From: Sporomusa acidovorans
GTDB taxonomy: Bacteria > Bacillota > Negativicutes > Sporomusales > Sporomusaceae
NCBI RefSeq assembly: GCF_002257695.2
Contig: NZ_CP155571.1
Length of the DNA: 64,000 nucleotides
Reading direction: 5' to 3' (one strand)
A program made the position numbers and the translations under genes. The notes beneath the pieces were generated by a model. The model worked only from the letters and a program-made list of their open reading frames with translations. It did not search any database and was not told the DNA's origin. Shown in pieces: positions 17,998-26,207 of this stretch; positions within the stretch are counted from its first letter, which is position 1; every line of letters starts with the position of its first letter.

Positions 17998-18194
17998 ATA
18001 GTTCACCCCCCTAGCAATAGTGAGATCCTAGTAACATAATATGAATATAAAATTGCAAGTGTTACAAAGATCCAGGTTATTCTAAGACTTGATAGGGGGC
18101 GGTTCTTCCTTATTTAAACAGTAATAACAGTTTGACTTGACCAATATATCCAAGATACTATAGTATCCTGAGTTTTGCAGTAAAAATATGTTAA

Positions 18195-18244
18195 AAAGCT
18201 CTGCCAGTACAGCATTTACGCGAACTGCAGAGCTTTATTTTTTT
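18195..18244 (+). terminator. Hairpin terminator without an assigned gene
   Basis: AAAGCTCTGC (18195-18204) pairs with GCAGAGCTTT (18227-18236), followed by ATTTTTTTT. No coding region is recognised just upstream on the + strand; 18007-18194 otherwise holds only the leader of the repeat-protein gene. Confidence 0.65.
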
Positions 18245-18386
18245 GCATAATAGTGTTGTATATTCAGACCTTATTTGTGGTGTTCAAACAGATATAGTAT
18301 TAACATTTTAAAGTTGACAATTATAGTTAACCCTAGTTACAGATATACTAAACGTATCTTGAGCAAGTGACACATAAACTGTAAAA

Positions 18387-18557
18387 GCAGGAGCTCCGGA
18401 TACTTCCTATTTTCAAACTATAGGCACTTTAGCTATAAGAGGGCAATCTTTAGCCTTTCAGTTGGCTATGATGTTTCTTGGCTTAGGCAGTCTGATATTA
18501 AAACTCATTCCACGATTCATATCAGTCCTGGGCCTTATTGGATACGCATCATTTTAA
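18387..18557 (+). pseudogene. C-terminal relic of a DUF4386-family membrane protein
   Basis: Frame translation from 18387 reads AGAPDTSYFQTIGTLAIRG, then two hydrophobic stretches including LAMMFLGLGSLILKLIPRF and ISVLGLIGYASF before a stop. These match the end of DUF4386 proteins (helix, then LIPRFISVLGLIG). No start codon with a ribosome site precedes it and the N-terminal two thirds are absent. A further out-of-frame trace, SLLAIFGHNKE, follows at about 18560-18597. The rest of 18558-18720 shows nothing recognisable. Confidence 0.6.
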
Positions 18558-18720
18558 CAAGCTCCTTGTTGGCGATTTTCGGTCATAATAAGGAATGATT
18601 TTATCTTTCGAGAACGTGCAAGAGCGGGTGGAGGAATTTGTTAAAGTAGCCAATGTTTACAGCTTATAACGCTGACACTGGTATTAGGCAGGTCAAAAGT
18701 AATTGGAAGGACATGGGAAA

Positions 18721-20238
18721 ATGAAAAATATCATCATAATCGGATCGGGAATAGGTAGCCTTATTGCCGGCAACCTAATTGCAAAGAAGGGGCATAAAGT
18801 AACCATATTTGAATCCCACAGCATGCCTGGCGGTTATACCGCCGGATTTTGCCGGAAGGGTTATTATTTTGAGAGCGGCACGGTTTCCTTTGAAGCTTCT
18901 GCCACTGTATTCAAAGCAATGCAGGACATCGGAGTGTTTGAAAAGCTAGATTTCGTGCAACATAGAGTACGGCTCGTTTCCGAATATTACGACGGAACTC
19001 CCGAGCAATACGATGATTATAAAACAATGATTTACTCTGCTTTCCCAGCCGATAAAGAAAAACTGGATGCATTTTTTTCCGATTTGGAAAAAATGGCCGG
19101 CCTGACGGGGGATATGGATGAACCCATGCCCTTTCTTTACAGCGGGCTTAACATGTTAAAAGCAATGCTTCCCTACGTCTTGAACGCGCCAAAACTGATG
19201 AAACTGTCAAAGCTGTATGGCAACATGACAACATCGGAGTTTGCCGCAAGATATTTCGAAAAAGACTCAGCGCTGTTTAAATTGTTCAGTAGAATCGGCT
19301 ATCCGGATATGTCGGCCATGTTCATAGGGGCTGCCTTATCGGGAATGTTTACCGACCTCTGGACTGTGAAAGGCGGTATGCAATCATGGGCTGACATTCT
19401 CGCAGAAAATTACAGGAGACTGGGCGGGGATTTGAAGCTGAACTCCTATGTCAACAAGATAATCACCAAAAACGGGGCCGCAGTCGGAGTCTCGTGCAAC
19501 AATACCGTTTATGAAGCAGATCACGTTATCGCTGCGGGGGATTATAAGAAAACCATCTTGAGGCTTTTAGACGACAAGAACCTTATTCCGCAGACGCTTC
19601 AGGACAATATCGGCGGGGCGGCTGTTTCGGAGGGCTTCTTCACAGTATATCTGGGGTTGAATATGTCCAATGGTGAACTTGGCAAATATATGAAGGTTCC
19701 TTATGTATTTGTTTTTAATGATAAACCCGGTTACAATATTTACAATTCCGAAGACGGAGAGTTTTTCAGCAAGACATCTGCGTCGCTTTATTCGCCGTCA
19801 ATGGTAAACTCCAAACATGCTCCTGAAGGGAAATCCTCGTTAATGCTTCAGACCATGGTACCTTACCATTGGATGAACAACTGGGGCGGCGGAGACAGGG
19901 CGGTATATGGACAATTGAAGGAAAAAGCCATGGATGCAATGATAAACAGCGTAACCAGGCTGATTCCGGGCTTGAAGGAATGTATCGAATATAAAGACGC
20001 CGCAACCCCGCTGACTTACGAACGATTTACCCATAATACCGATGGCGCGAGTTCTTCTTGGAGCTGGAACCCTAAGAAAAAGTTCTATAATAACACCATG
20101 AGCGTGAATATAGAAACACCGGTGAAAAACCTGTATATTGGTTCCTGCTGGGCGATGCAGATCGGCGGCGTTCCTGGCGCCATTGCAGCGGCTTACCAGT
20201 GTGCCAAAAAGATAAAGTGGGAGAGAACACACCTATGA
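18721..20238 (+). CDS. Phytoene-desaturase-like FAD-dependent oxidoreductase
   Basis: 505 residues. The N-terminal Rossmann motif IIIIGSGIGSLIAGNLIAKK with the following acidic FESHSMPGGYTAG binds FAD, as in CrtI, retinol-saturase-like and amine-oxidase families; the C-terminal flavin motif is NLYIGSCWAMQIGGVPGAI. ATG at 18721 was preferred to TTG at 18703 since the Rossmann strand starts immediately after it. No carotenoid genes are nearby, so a carotenoid role is not supported; the hydrophobic substrate is unknown. The last codon overlaps the next gene (ATGA), so the two are co-translated. Confidence 0.85.
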   Translation: MKNIIIIGSGIGSLIAGNLIAKKGHKVTIFESHSMPGGYTAGFCRKGYYFESGTVSFEASATVFKAMQDIGVFEKLDFVQHRVRLVSEYYDGTPEQYDDYKTMIYSAFPADKEKLDAFFSDLEKMAGLTGDMDEPMPFLYSGLNMLKAMLPYVLNAPKLMKLSKLYGNMTTSEFAARYFEKDSALFKLFSRIGYPDMSAMFIGAALSGMFTDLWTVKGGMQSWADILAENYRRLGGDLKLNSYVNKIITKNGAAVGVSCNNTVYEADHVIAAGDYKKTILRLLDDKNLIPQTLQDNIGGAAVSEGFFTVYLGLNMSNGELGKYMKVPYVFVFNDKPGYNIYNSEDGEFFSKTSASLYSPSMVNSKHAPEGKSSLMLQTMVPYHWMNNWGGGDRAVYGQLKEKAMDAMINSVTRLIPGLKECIEYKDAATPLTYERFTHNTDGASSSWSWNPKKKFYNNTMSVNIETPVKNLYIGSCWAMQIGGVPGAIAAAYQCAKKIKWERTHL

Positions 20239-21011
20239 AAAAAATGTATTTATTGGAAGTGCAGGCTGAGCTCAACAAATCAATAGTAACCCATGAACTG
20301 TTTAAAGAAGAAGACATATCAACTCTTCCCGAACCGGTTCAGCGATATTTTAGATATTGCGGCTATATTGGCAAAGAAAAAATGGCTAATGCTAAAATTG
20401 TGTGGGATGATGTCCATTTTAAAATAAGACCTGATAAGCCGTGGCTGAAAATAAAATATGAGCAATATAATTTTGTTTCTGAGCCGGCGAGACTAGCCTA
20501 TATTTATTCAACAATGTTTGGTGTCATTCCATTTGAAGGCAGAGACCGGTATCTTAACGGGCAAGGAAACATGCTGGGTAAACTGCTGAAGAAAGTAACC
20601 TTATTTGATGTAGCAGGAACAGAAATGAATATATCTACTGCTGTCACCTACCTGTCTGAGGCTTTGCTCGTGCCTGCCTGCGCCCTGCAGCCATATATCA
20701 AGTGGGAGGCTATTGATGCTAATCACGCGAAAGCAAGCATTGACTACAAAGGTGTTAAAGCAGAAGGTATATTTACCTTTAACGATAAGGGTGAATTCAC
20801 AAAATTTGCGACAGATGACCGTTATATGGATACCGGTGGCGGCACATCGGAAAAACACAAGTGGACGGCTGAGGCAAGTAATTATGTTGAAAAGAATGGC
20901 ATAAAAATACCATCCAGGTTAAAGGCAATTTGGAATCTGCATGATGGGGATTACGAATATTTTAATGGTACTGTAACGAACATCGTGTATGATAATAAAA
21001 AAATCAATTAA
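20235..21011 (+). CDS. DUF6544-like protein of unknown function
   Basis: 258 residues starting in a 4-nt ATGA overlap with the FAD enzyme. The motif LPEPVQRYFRYCGYIGKEKM near residues 32-51 and the repeated beta-rich pattern (FKIRPDKPWLKIKYEQ, IPFEGRDRYLNGQGNMLGKL) resemble the DUF6544 family, which often accompanies oxidoreductases acting on lipids. Catalytic residues are not known. No signal peptide or membrane helix is seen. The stop codon lies within the stem of a strong terminator. Confidence 0.65.
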   Translation: MKKMYLLEVQAELNKSIVTHELFKEEDISTLPEPVQRYFRYCGYIGKEKMANAKIVWDDVHFKIRPDKPWLKIKYEQYNFVSEPARLAYIYSTMFGVIPFEGRDRYLNGQGNMLGKLLKKVTLFDVAGTEMNISTAVTYLSEALLVPACALQPYIKWEAIDANHAKASIDYKGVKAEGIFTFNDKGEFTKFATDDRYMDTGGGTSEKHKWTAEASNYVEKNGIKIPSRLKAIWNLHDGDYEYFNGTVTNIVYDNKKIN

Positions 21012-21042
21012 CCGGCCGTAGAGACGGTTAATTGATTTTTTT
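21001..21042 (+). terminator. Strong rho-independent terminator
   Basis: A 14-bp perfect stem, AAATCAATTAACCG (21001-21014) with its complement (21025-21038), is followed by a T run. It ends the oxidoreductase/DUF6544 pair. Confidence 0.9.
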
Positions 21043-21088
21043 CGTCCAGTTTGAGTCGGTTATTGGCCGCCTTAATTGGGCACGTCCG

Positions 21089-21120
21089 GTTCTGTTATCC
21101 CGTTAACGGGATAACAGAAC
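21089..21120. repeat. Perfect 32-nt palindrome at the left edge of the RIT element
   Basis: The half GTTCTGTTATCCCGTT (21089-21104) is followed by its exact complement to 21120. The last six bases belong to the left inverted repeat of the RIT element, and TTATCCCG recurs just inside it. It may be a recombinase crossover or binding site. Confidence 0.8.
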
Positions 21121-21206
21121 TTATCCCGCAAAATCGTGCATCCCGATTATTGATCTGAAACCCTCATATAAAGCCCTTCTTCCGTAAAAATATCGGGATA
21201 ATATTT
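21115..21206 (+). repeat. Left inverted repeat of the RIT element
   Basis: It matches the complement of 23970-24062 over about 92 bp with a few mismatches. Shared blocks include ACAGAACTTATCCCGCAAAA, ACCCTCATATAAAGCCCTTC and ATATCGGGATAATATTT. Confidence 0.9.
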
Positions 21207-21257
21207 TTCTTTCAGTATGCTGTATATTGAATTTATCAAATTCAATAGGAGGTTTAC

Positions 21258-22490
21258 ATGAAAGATAGTACGATTTTTGGAATCATCCAACAAGCATTAA
21301 TGATTTTGGAAAAAGAAGTAGGATTAGCCCCATCTTCACTTGAAGTAATTGCATCGCGTAGTTTTAAGCCAATCTCTGCTTTCTTCAAGGTAAAACAAGA
21401 AGAATTTTACAGTGAAGACTTGATAAACGAACTTGAGGAACTCTATCGAGAGAACCTGCAGGCCGGAGCGATTTCCCGAAATGTATTCAATCTCCGCACC
21501 CGAGGAATCAGGATACTGCGAGAAGTAGGCGAGACGGGCAGATTCGTTTGGAAAGGCCCCGCTTACAAAGATACTATCGCTTTATCGGAGAACTTTGAGC
21601 GCATTATCGCCGGTGTCGCTGATGATAGTCGCTCAGAACTCAGAAACCGTAATAACCAAACCATAGTCAGGCGCTTTCTTCTGTCGCTTACTGGCTTGGG
21701 AATCAGCGATATCTCTCAAATTAAGGCAGAGCATGTGCAGATGTTTCTGAGCGATATTTCGCAGACACGCGCAAAAAGCATGGATGATGTTGTCGGATCA
21801 CTCCGTAAACTGGATTATTATCTCACCAGTTCAGGGGATTCAGGACTTCCGTATGCAGACTTACTGATGGTGCCGAGAGCAAGAGAGAGAAAAATATATC
21901 CGTGCATGCCTCTGGATGACTTGAACTTAGTCATCAGGTCTATTGATCGAAGCACCGCGATAGGGAAACGCGATTATGCCATTTTACTTTTGGCAGCAAA
22001 CAGCGGGATGCGTGCTGGGGACATTGCGAAGATTAAACTGTCGGATATTGACTGGCGTAAAAGCGAGGTCCAAATAATCCAAGGAAAAACCCAGATACCA
22101 ATTAGCCTTCCACTGCAAAGAGCCGTTGGCGCAGCGTTGGCAGACTATATCCTGAACAGCCGTCCGGAATCGGAATCTCCACAGATATTTTTAAGAAGCC
22201 TTGCACCTTTTCAAAGCTTTAAAGATGGCGTTTCAGTAGCATGCGTCTTGCGCCGACGTATGAAAGCAGCAGGGGTTTCACATAGGCTTGGTGATGGGAA
22301 AACGATGCACGGCATCAGAAGGATGCTTGGAACCCAGATGACAATGGAAGGGGTACCCATCACAACGGTCACACAGATACTTGGTCATCAAAACACCGGC
22401 GCGACAAGACCATATATTTCTTTGGATATTGAGGGCTTACGCGAATACGCACTGGGGTTTGACTCTTTTGAGGAGGGCTCCAGACTATGA
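21258..22490 (+). CDS. ritA: RIT tyrosine recombinase A
   Basis: 410 residues with AGGAGG just before the ATG. The N-terminal half is a SAM-like DNA-binding region; the C-terminal catalytic domain has the tyrosine-recombinase set: Arg in SGMRAGDIAKIKLSDI, His-x-x-Arg in MHGIRRMLG, and HQNTGATRPYISLD with the nucleophile Tyr. It is the first and only intact member of the trio. Its stop overlaps the start of ritB (ATGA), which is typical of these elements and implies coupled translation. Confidence 0.88.
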   Translation: MKDSTIFGIIQQALMILEKEVGLAPSSLEVIASRSFKPISAFFKVKQEEFYSEDLINELEELYRENLQAGAISRNVFNLRTRGIRILREVGETGRFVWKGPAYKDTIALSENFERIIAGVADDSRSELRNRNNQTIVRRFLLSLTGLGISDISQIKAEHVQMFLSDISQTRAKSMDDVVGSLRKLDYYLTSSGDSGLPYADLLMVPRARERKIYPCMPLDDLNLVIRSIDRSTAIGKRDYAILLLAANSGMRAGDIAKIKLSDIDWRKSEVQIIQGKTQIPISLPLQRAVGAALADYILNSRPESESPQIFLRSLAPFQSFKDGVSVACVLRRRMKAAGVSHRLGDGKTMHGIRRMLGTQMTMEGVPITTVTQILGHQNTGATRPYISLDIEGLREYALGFDSFEEGSRL

Positions 22491-23092
22491 AAACACTCAG
22501 CGAATATATTGAGGATATGCTCCTCTACAAAGAGTCCATTGGTTATTCCAGACGTTCCTACGAGTACGATTTAGATCGTTTTTGCAGATTCATAGAGTCA
22601 AAGCAGTTGAATGTGTCCGAACTCAAGGAAGACGTAGTTCTTAACTGGTGCTCACGGCGGGAAAACGAGTCCAAGACCGGGGCAAGAAGAAGGATTCAAT
22701 CAATTCGGGAGCTGCTTAAGTACCTATCTGAATCGGAGTCGATTGTTATGTGATCCCATCAAGTTTTCTCCCCAGGCAAGAGACACGAACCCCGTATATT
22801 TTCACAGATAAAGAGATGTTGAGCATTTTCAAGGAATGCGACGGGCTTCCACCTAATCTTTGTTCTCCGCATCGGCATCTGATTCTTCCTGTATTATTGA
22901 GATTGATCTATTTCTGCGGCCTACGCCCGAACGAAGGGCGGGAACTGCAGAGCTGCGATATTGATTTCGACAAAGGCATACTGCTAATCCGAAAAAATAA
23001 ATCCCACAAAGAACGCTATGTCGCCATGTCCGACGATGTATTACAGATGTGCAAGAATTATGCGATAGAAATGGGAGCAGTCTGGGAAAACT
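22487..23092 (+). pseudogene. ritB: RIT tyrosine recombinase B, frameshifted and truncated
   Basis: It starts normally at 22487 (MKTLSEYIEDMLLYKESIGY) but stops at 22753 after a frameshift; the frame from 22750 continues with IPSSFLPRQ, the first catalytic Arg region IYFCGLRPNEGRELQ and RKNKSHKERYVAMSD. About residue 205 it runs into ritC sequence, so the His-x-x-Arg and Tyr part is missing. The deletion joins ritB near 23090 to ritC. The product cannot be active. Confidence 0.8.
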
Positions 23093-23971
23093 CAGCTTTG
23101 AGCGCCTTTCCAAGGAGACTGTCGAGAATTATTTAGGGTATCTTGAAAAAGAACGGTATTGCAGTGTTTCCACGCGCAATCATCGGCTCGCATGTATCCG
23201 GTCATTCGTTAAATATGCCGGTGCCAGGGATATTGGTGTTCAGGCATACGTCAAAGATTTGTGTACTATCCCTTTAAAGAGGGCAGCAAAGACTACCGTC
23301 ATTAAATTCTTCAGTGAAGCTGCGTTGAAAACAATACTTGAGCAGCCAGATACCAGAAAGAAGAAAGAGTTGCGAAACCTATTCTTTATGATACTGATGT
23401 ATGATACCGGAGCCCGAAACCAAGAACTGCTGGATCTCAAGCTAAGTGACATTCATTTCGAAGGGAAATCTCCCTACGTTGTCATTACCGGAAAAGGCAG
23501 AAAAACGCGTTTGGTGCCGGTAATGCCCAAAACCGTTGATCATTTTAGAAAATATGCTGCAGTTTTTCACCCTGAACACACTTCTGACGATTATCTTTTT
23601 TACACTGAGCGTAAAGGGCGCCGATTTGCAATGTCGCCAGACAACACAGAAAGATTCATCAAGAAATACGGTGTCGCTGCTCATAATGTGAATCCTGAAG
23701 TTCCAGAGTCGCTTCATTGCCATATGTTTCGCCATAGCCGCAGCATGCACTTGTACAGAAGTGGTATGCCAATGGTATTGCTGGCTGAATGGCTCGGGCA
23801 TGCGCAGATTTCATCGACCTTGATTTATGCGAATGCTGATACGGAAATGAAGAAAGAGGCCATCCAGAAAGTTACTTCAAAGTGAACCCGCTGGTGTCTG
23901 GAGAAACCACATATCTTGAATGGGAAGATGATGAGGAATTAATCAGGCAGCTTTATGGACTGAGTCGCTAA
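23049..23971 (+). pseudogene. ritC: RIT tyrosine recombinase C, N-terminally deleted and frameshifted near the end
   Basis: An open frame runs 23049-23885, but its first 13 residues are read out of frame from ritB; true ritC homology begins about LSFERLSKETVENYLGYLEK. The catalytic residues survive: DTGARNQELLDLKLSDI, GKGRKTRLVPV, CHMFRHSRSM and WLGHAQISSTLIYANAD. The stop at 23885 comes from a frameshift; the normal tail (NPLVSG then EWEDDEELIRQLYGL) is in another frame and ends at 23971, inside the right inverted repeat. It might still yield a partial protein. Confidence 0.8.
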
Positions 23972-24062
23972 ATATTATCCCGATATTATCATGAAAGAAG
24001 GGCTTTATATGAGGGTTTGATGCCGATAATCGGGATGCCGCATTTTGCGGGATAAGTTCTGT
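23970..24062 (-). repeat. Right inverted repeat of the RIT element
   Basis: Inverted copy of 21115-21206, ending GCGGGATAAGTTCTGT. The match stops exactly where the left copy enters its 32-nt palindrome. Confidence 0.9.
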
Positions 24063-24279
24063 GAGGGGGGCTGGACTGCGAGGTTCGCCTCTACTCGACC
24101 TTGTATCTTCCGAGCTCATTATGATACTCTTTTGGTCGAACATTACATTTGGATGTCGGGAGACCTGAAGTCCAAGGGAACGGGGTCGTTAGCACTAGTG
24201 TTGATACCCCGTTTCCACAACAAATGCCTAGGCCCCGCAATTTGCGAAGTCTAGGCATTTGTTGTTCCATTACAACTAC
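24063..24279. other. Non-coding stretch with two hairpins
   Basis: No gene is seen. Two stems are present: GGAACGGGGT with ACCCCGTTTCC (24178-24216) and ACAACAAATGCCTAG (24217-24231) with its complement (24251-24265). The second lies just past the end of the DGC relic on the minus strand but has no T run in that direction. Confidence 0.5.
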
Positions 24280-24560
24280 TTATCCCTTGATACGTTGGCA
24301 AATATCTTCAATCAGTTCGGGAGTTACCGTAGTTTTACCCTTTTCCAGCCCCATGTCTGTCAACAAATAGTACTTGGCAGAAATCCCCGCATTCTCCATG
24401 ACTTTGCGGGCACAAACCATGGGACAGCCATCAATCGCAATGAATTCATCCATCTGCTGTGCCGCTTCAATAAATGGTTGCAGATTAGCGCGATCCCTGT
24501 AATGCAGCTCATAGGAGTTTTTGCAAATCCTTCCCGTTGTATGAATTTCTTCAACAGGAC
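24280..24560 (-). pseudogene. DGC-domain (putative zinc-binding) protein, frameshifted fragment
   Basis: On the minus strand one frame reads EGFAKTPMSCITGIA and a second, about 24500 onward, reads QPFIEAAQQMDEFIAIDG, then CPMVCARKVMENAGIS and TDMGLEKGKTTVTPEL before a stop at 24280. Together these are the last two thirds of a DGC-family protein (named for the Asp-Gly-Cys motif, seen here as IDGCPMVC). The N-terminal Cys region is missing and a frameshift splits the rest. A short upstream frame, MKYSSHKHEAF (24622), is not recognised. Confidence 0.7.
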
Positions 24561-24793
24561 GACCACTCTAAAGTCTTCAGCAAGGCCTTGAACGCCTCAT
24601 GTTTATGTGAACTATATTTCATTATCAATGTATACTGTTTTTGGAAAATGTCAAGATAATTAATCGGGAGTGTTAAAAATCTTCCTAGGCGGTTCATTGT
24701 AAAGTGAAATGCAACATAAAAGATAACAGCCAAAGAGAGAAACCCAGCATGATAAAAGTGAACAAACCCAATCATACGGAGGTTAATCTTTGG

Positions 24794-25092
24794 CTATTTT
24801 TCTTCTAAAGCAGCAAGCTTCGCCTTCATTATTTCTAAATCCTGCTGTAACGAAGTAATGCTTTTTTGCAGGTTTTGAACTTGTGTATTGGAGAACTGTC
24901 CGATTTTGTTGATGGCGGATTAGACGATACTATCGCTTGTATTAGCAGAATGTTTTGCCCCAATGCTTCAAAAAAGTTCCCCAAAATGTTTTGTTGATCT
25001 TCGTTAAGCTTATCAGCTACTAATATCGCCAGTAAAGCCGCTAGCAGCACCTGCTGCTCAGCGTCAAGAGAAAATAGAATGGATTCTTCCAT
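24794..25092 (-). pseudogene. Small coiled-coil protein, apparently frameshifted
   Basis: ATG at 25092 has AGGTGGG upstream and begins MEESILFSLDAEQQVLL, continuing with a hydrophobic then amphipathic region (AALLAILVADKLNEDQQNIL) to about residue 58. That frame then gives low-complexity sequence, while the neighbouring frame gives a convincing coiled coil (INKIGQFSNTQVQNLQKSI then LQQDLEIMKAKLAALEEK) ending at 24794. A single frameshift near 24925 would restore a protein of about 98 residues. The family is not recognised. Confidence 0.5.
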
Positions 25093-25170
25093 AGGCAACC
25101 CACCTGAAACATTTTATAAAACTATATGATGAATTTAATCAATGGATAACCTAATTTCTCTTGCTAAATC

Positions 25171-25353
25171 TTGAAGCCCCGTACAATCTCGGACGAGTTA
25201 CAAGACCTTATTCGGGCCGATATAGCGAAGGATGGAAAACCCGTGACAGAGCAGACGGTAAAAGAGTATCAGGTACAGTTAAATAAGGCATTGGATAGCT
25301 TAGTTGCCGAAGCAGAACAGGAGTATAGCGAGAGAACTTCTATCAAGAACTAA
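25171..25353 (+). pseudogene. Short unrecognised reading frame, possibly a gene fragment
   Basis: 60 codons from a TTG without a ribosome site, rich in Glu, Lys and Gln (DELQDLIRADIAKDGKPVTE). Composition looks protein-like and helical, but no family is recognised and a stop lies directly upstream in frame. It may be the 3' remnant of a longer gene. Confidence 0.3.
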
Positions 25354-25419
25354 AAAACGCTTCAAATAAAAAGAGACAGGCTATTAGTTAGTCTGTCTTA
25401 ATTGTTGCCGAAATTCTGC

Positions 25420-25459
25420 TTTAAATACTTTTGTGTTTTTAGACTCGTGGCTGTTCGTT
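25420..25459 (+). repeat. 40-bp direct repeat, copy 1
   Basis: It matches 27569-27608 with two mismatches; the core TTGTGTTTTTAGACTCGTGG and the following CTGTTCGTT are identical. The two copies bracket about 2.1 kb holding two small Cys-rich genes, a methyltransferase and a CD3324-type regulator. Confidence 0.9.
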
Positions 25460-25577
25460 TTGTTTCCTTCTATTGAGGGTGACCGTATTGACTATGACCC
25501 CAGCCAATATTCTCATATTAATATTTGTCGTTTGACCCGATACGGAGAACAGTACTATTGATAACGGCGAAAAAAGT

Positions 25578-25622
25578 GAACTCCTGTAAAATTTTTTATG
25601 ATTTGGAAGGAGTTCTTTTTTT
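25578..25622 (+). terminator. Hairpin terminator
   Basis: GAACTCCT pairs with AGGAGTTC (25608-25615), followed by a T run. A short frame before it reads RIDYDPSQYSHINICRL and ends at about 25560, which may be a gene tail, so this may terminate a lost gene. Confidence 0.6.
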
Positions 25623-25633
25623 GGTGCTGAAAA

Positions 25634-25666
25634 AAGAAAAGCTGTTCGAATAGAACGGCTTTTCTT
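25634..25666. terminator. Bidirectional-type hairpin
   Basis: AAGAAAAGCTGTTC pairs with GAACGGCTTTTCTT around GAATA. It lies 68 bp before the small Cys-rich gene. Confidence 0.6.
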
Positions 25667-25733
25667 ATACCTAAACAAAGAACATATTTTTATCAAGCAA
25701 CATATTATGTAATGAAGGAGGCTTGATAGAAAT

Positions 25734-25937
25734 ATGAATTGTAATCAAGATGGTTGCCCAAAGTTTTGTTTCAAGAAATGTCCAAAATGTGGGCAAATGC
25801 ATCCTCACGAGTGCCCTAAATGTCACTGGCAATGCGAAGAAAAGTGTGAAAAATGCCCTAAATGTGACCACTGGTTTGAAGATGAATGTGAATGTCCTAA
25901 GTGCCACAAAAAATGCAAGCATGATTGGTGCGATTAA
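25734..25937 (+). CDS. Small Cys-rich CPKC-repeat protein, probable metal binder
   Basis: 67 residues with AAGGAGG upstream. It holds 17 Cys, mostly in CPKC and CxxxC pairs: CPKFCFKKCPKCGQMHPHEC and CPKCHWQCEEKCEKCPKC, along with several His. The pattern resembles strings of zinc knuckles, so it probably binds zinc or another soft metal in the cytoplasm; this is inference from composition. It stands alone between a hairpin and its own terminator (25944-25966). No named family is recognised. Confidence 0.7.
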   Translation: MNCNQDGCPKFCFKKCPKCGQMHPHECPKCHWQCEEKCEKCPKCDHWFEDECECPKCHKKCKHDWCD

Positions 25938-25943
25938 TTGCTT

Positions 25944-25966
25944 AAAACGTCCTTCGGGACGTTTTT
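25944..25966 (+). terminator. Rho-independent terminator with UUCG tetraloop
   Basis: AAAACGTCC-TTCG-GGACGTTTTT, directly after the CPKC protein gene. Confidence 0.9.
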
Positions 25967-25993
25967 CTTATGCTTATTTGGAGGTGACGCCGC

Positions 25994-26173
25994 ATGCTCC
26001 GCTGCAACCAAACCGACTGCCGTTTCAATGATGCTGCCAAGCTACTTTGCCAGATGGAAGTTTACCTGGTTGACAGGCGGTGCATCACTTTCAAGCGGCG
26101 GCCGAAAGGCGAAAATTATAGAGAAATAATGCGTGTGGGAAGAAGTAAGGGGACGCTCATTTTGCTTCTTTGA
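25994..26173 (+). CDS. Small four-Cys protein (DUF1540-like)
   Basis: 59 residues from ATG at 25994, preceded by a near-perfect ribosome site GGAGGTGA (25979-25986). It reads MLRCNQTDCRFNDAAKLLCQ, with further Cys at VDRRCITF; the C-x4-C-x9-C-x10-C spacing with a following hydrophobic residue resembles DUF1540 metal-binding minidomains. The last ten residues are hydrophobic (TLILLL) and may reflect a changed 3' end. It is close behind the CPKC gene but separated by a terminator. The function is unknown; metal binding is inferred. Confidence 0.55.
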   Translation: MLRCNQTDCRFNDAAKLLCQMEVYLVDRRCITFKRRPKGENYREIMRVGRSKGTLILLL

Positions 26174-26207
26174 AGCGGGAGTATGTTTTATCTTACAAGA
26201 GCTTAAT

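Larger units (their letters stand above)
21115..24062 (+). mobile_element. Degenerate RIT element (recombinases in trio)
   Basis: Three tyrosine recombinase genes in a row on one strand are enclosed by inverted repeats of about 92 bp (21115-21206 and 23970-24062). The first two genes overlap by an ATGA. This is the definition of a RIT element. Only the first gene is intact: the second has a frameshift and lost its catalytic half, and the third lost its N-terminus and has a frameshift near its end. The element is therefore probably immobile unless helped in trans. Confidence 0.85.

Noticed and set aside
17650..18039. Two long + strand frames across the 45-bp repeat array (one His/Arg/Gly rich, one Asp/Leu/Gln/Glu/Ser rich)
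   Set aside because: Both follow automatically from a repeat unit of 45 bp with no stop in those frames. Neither has a ribosome binding site, while the minus frame does.
18315..18350. TTGACA at about 18315 followed by TATACT as a promoter
   Set aside because: The spacing is about 24 bp, too long for a sigma-70 promoter.
25938..26129. 63-codon + strand frame after the CPKC gene
   Set aside because: It begins in the terminator and overlaps, in another frame, the small four-Cys gene that has a strong ribosome site.
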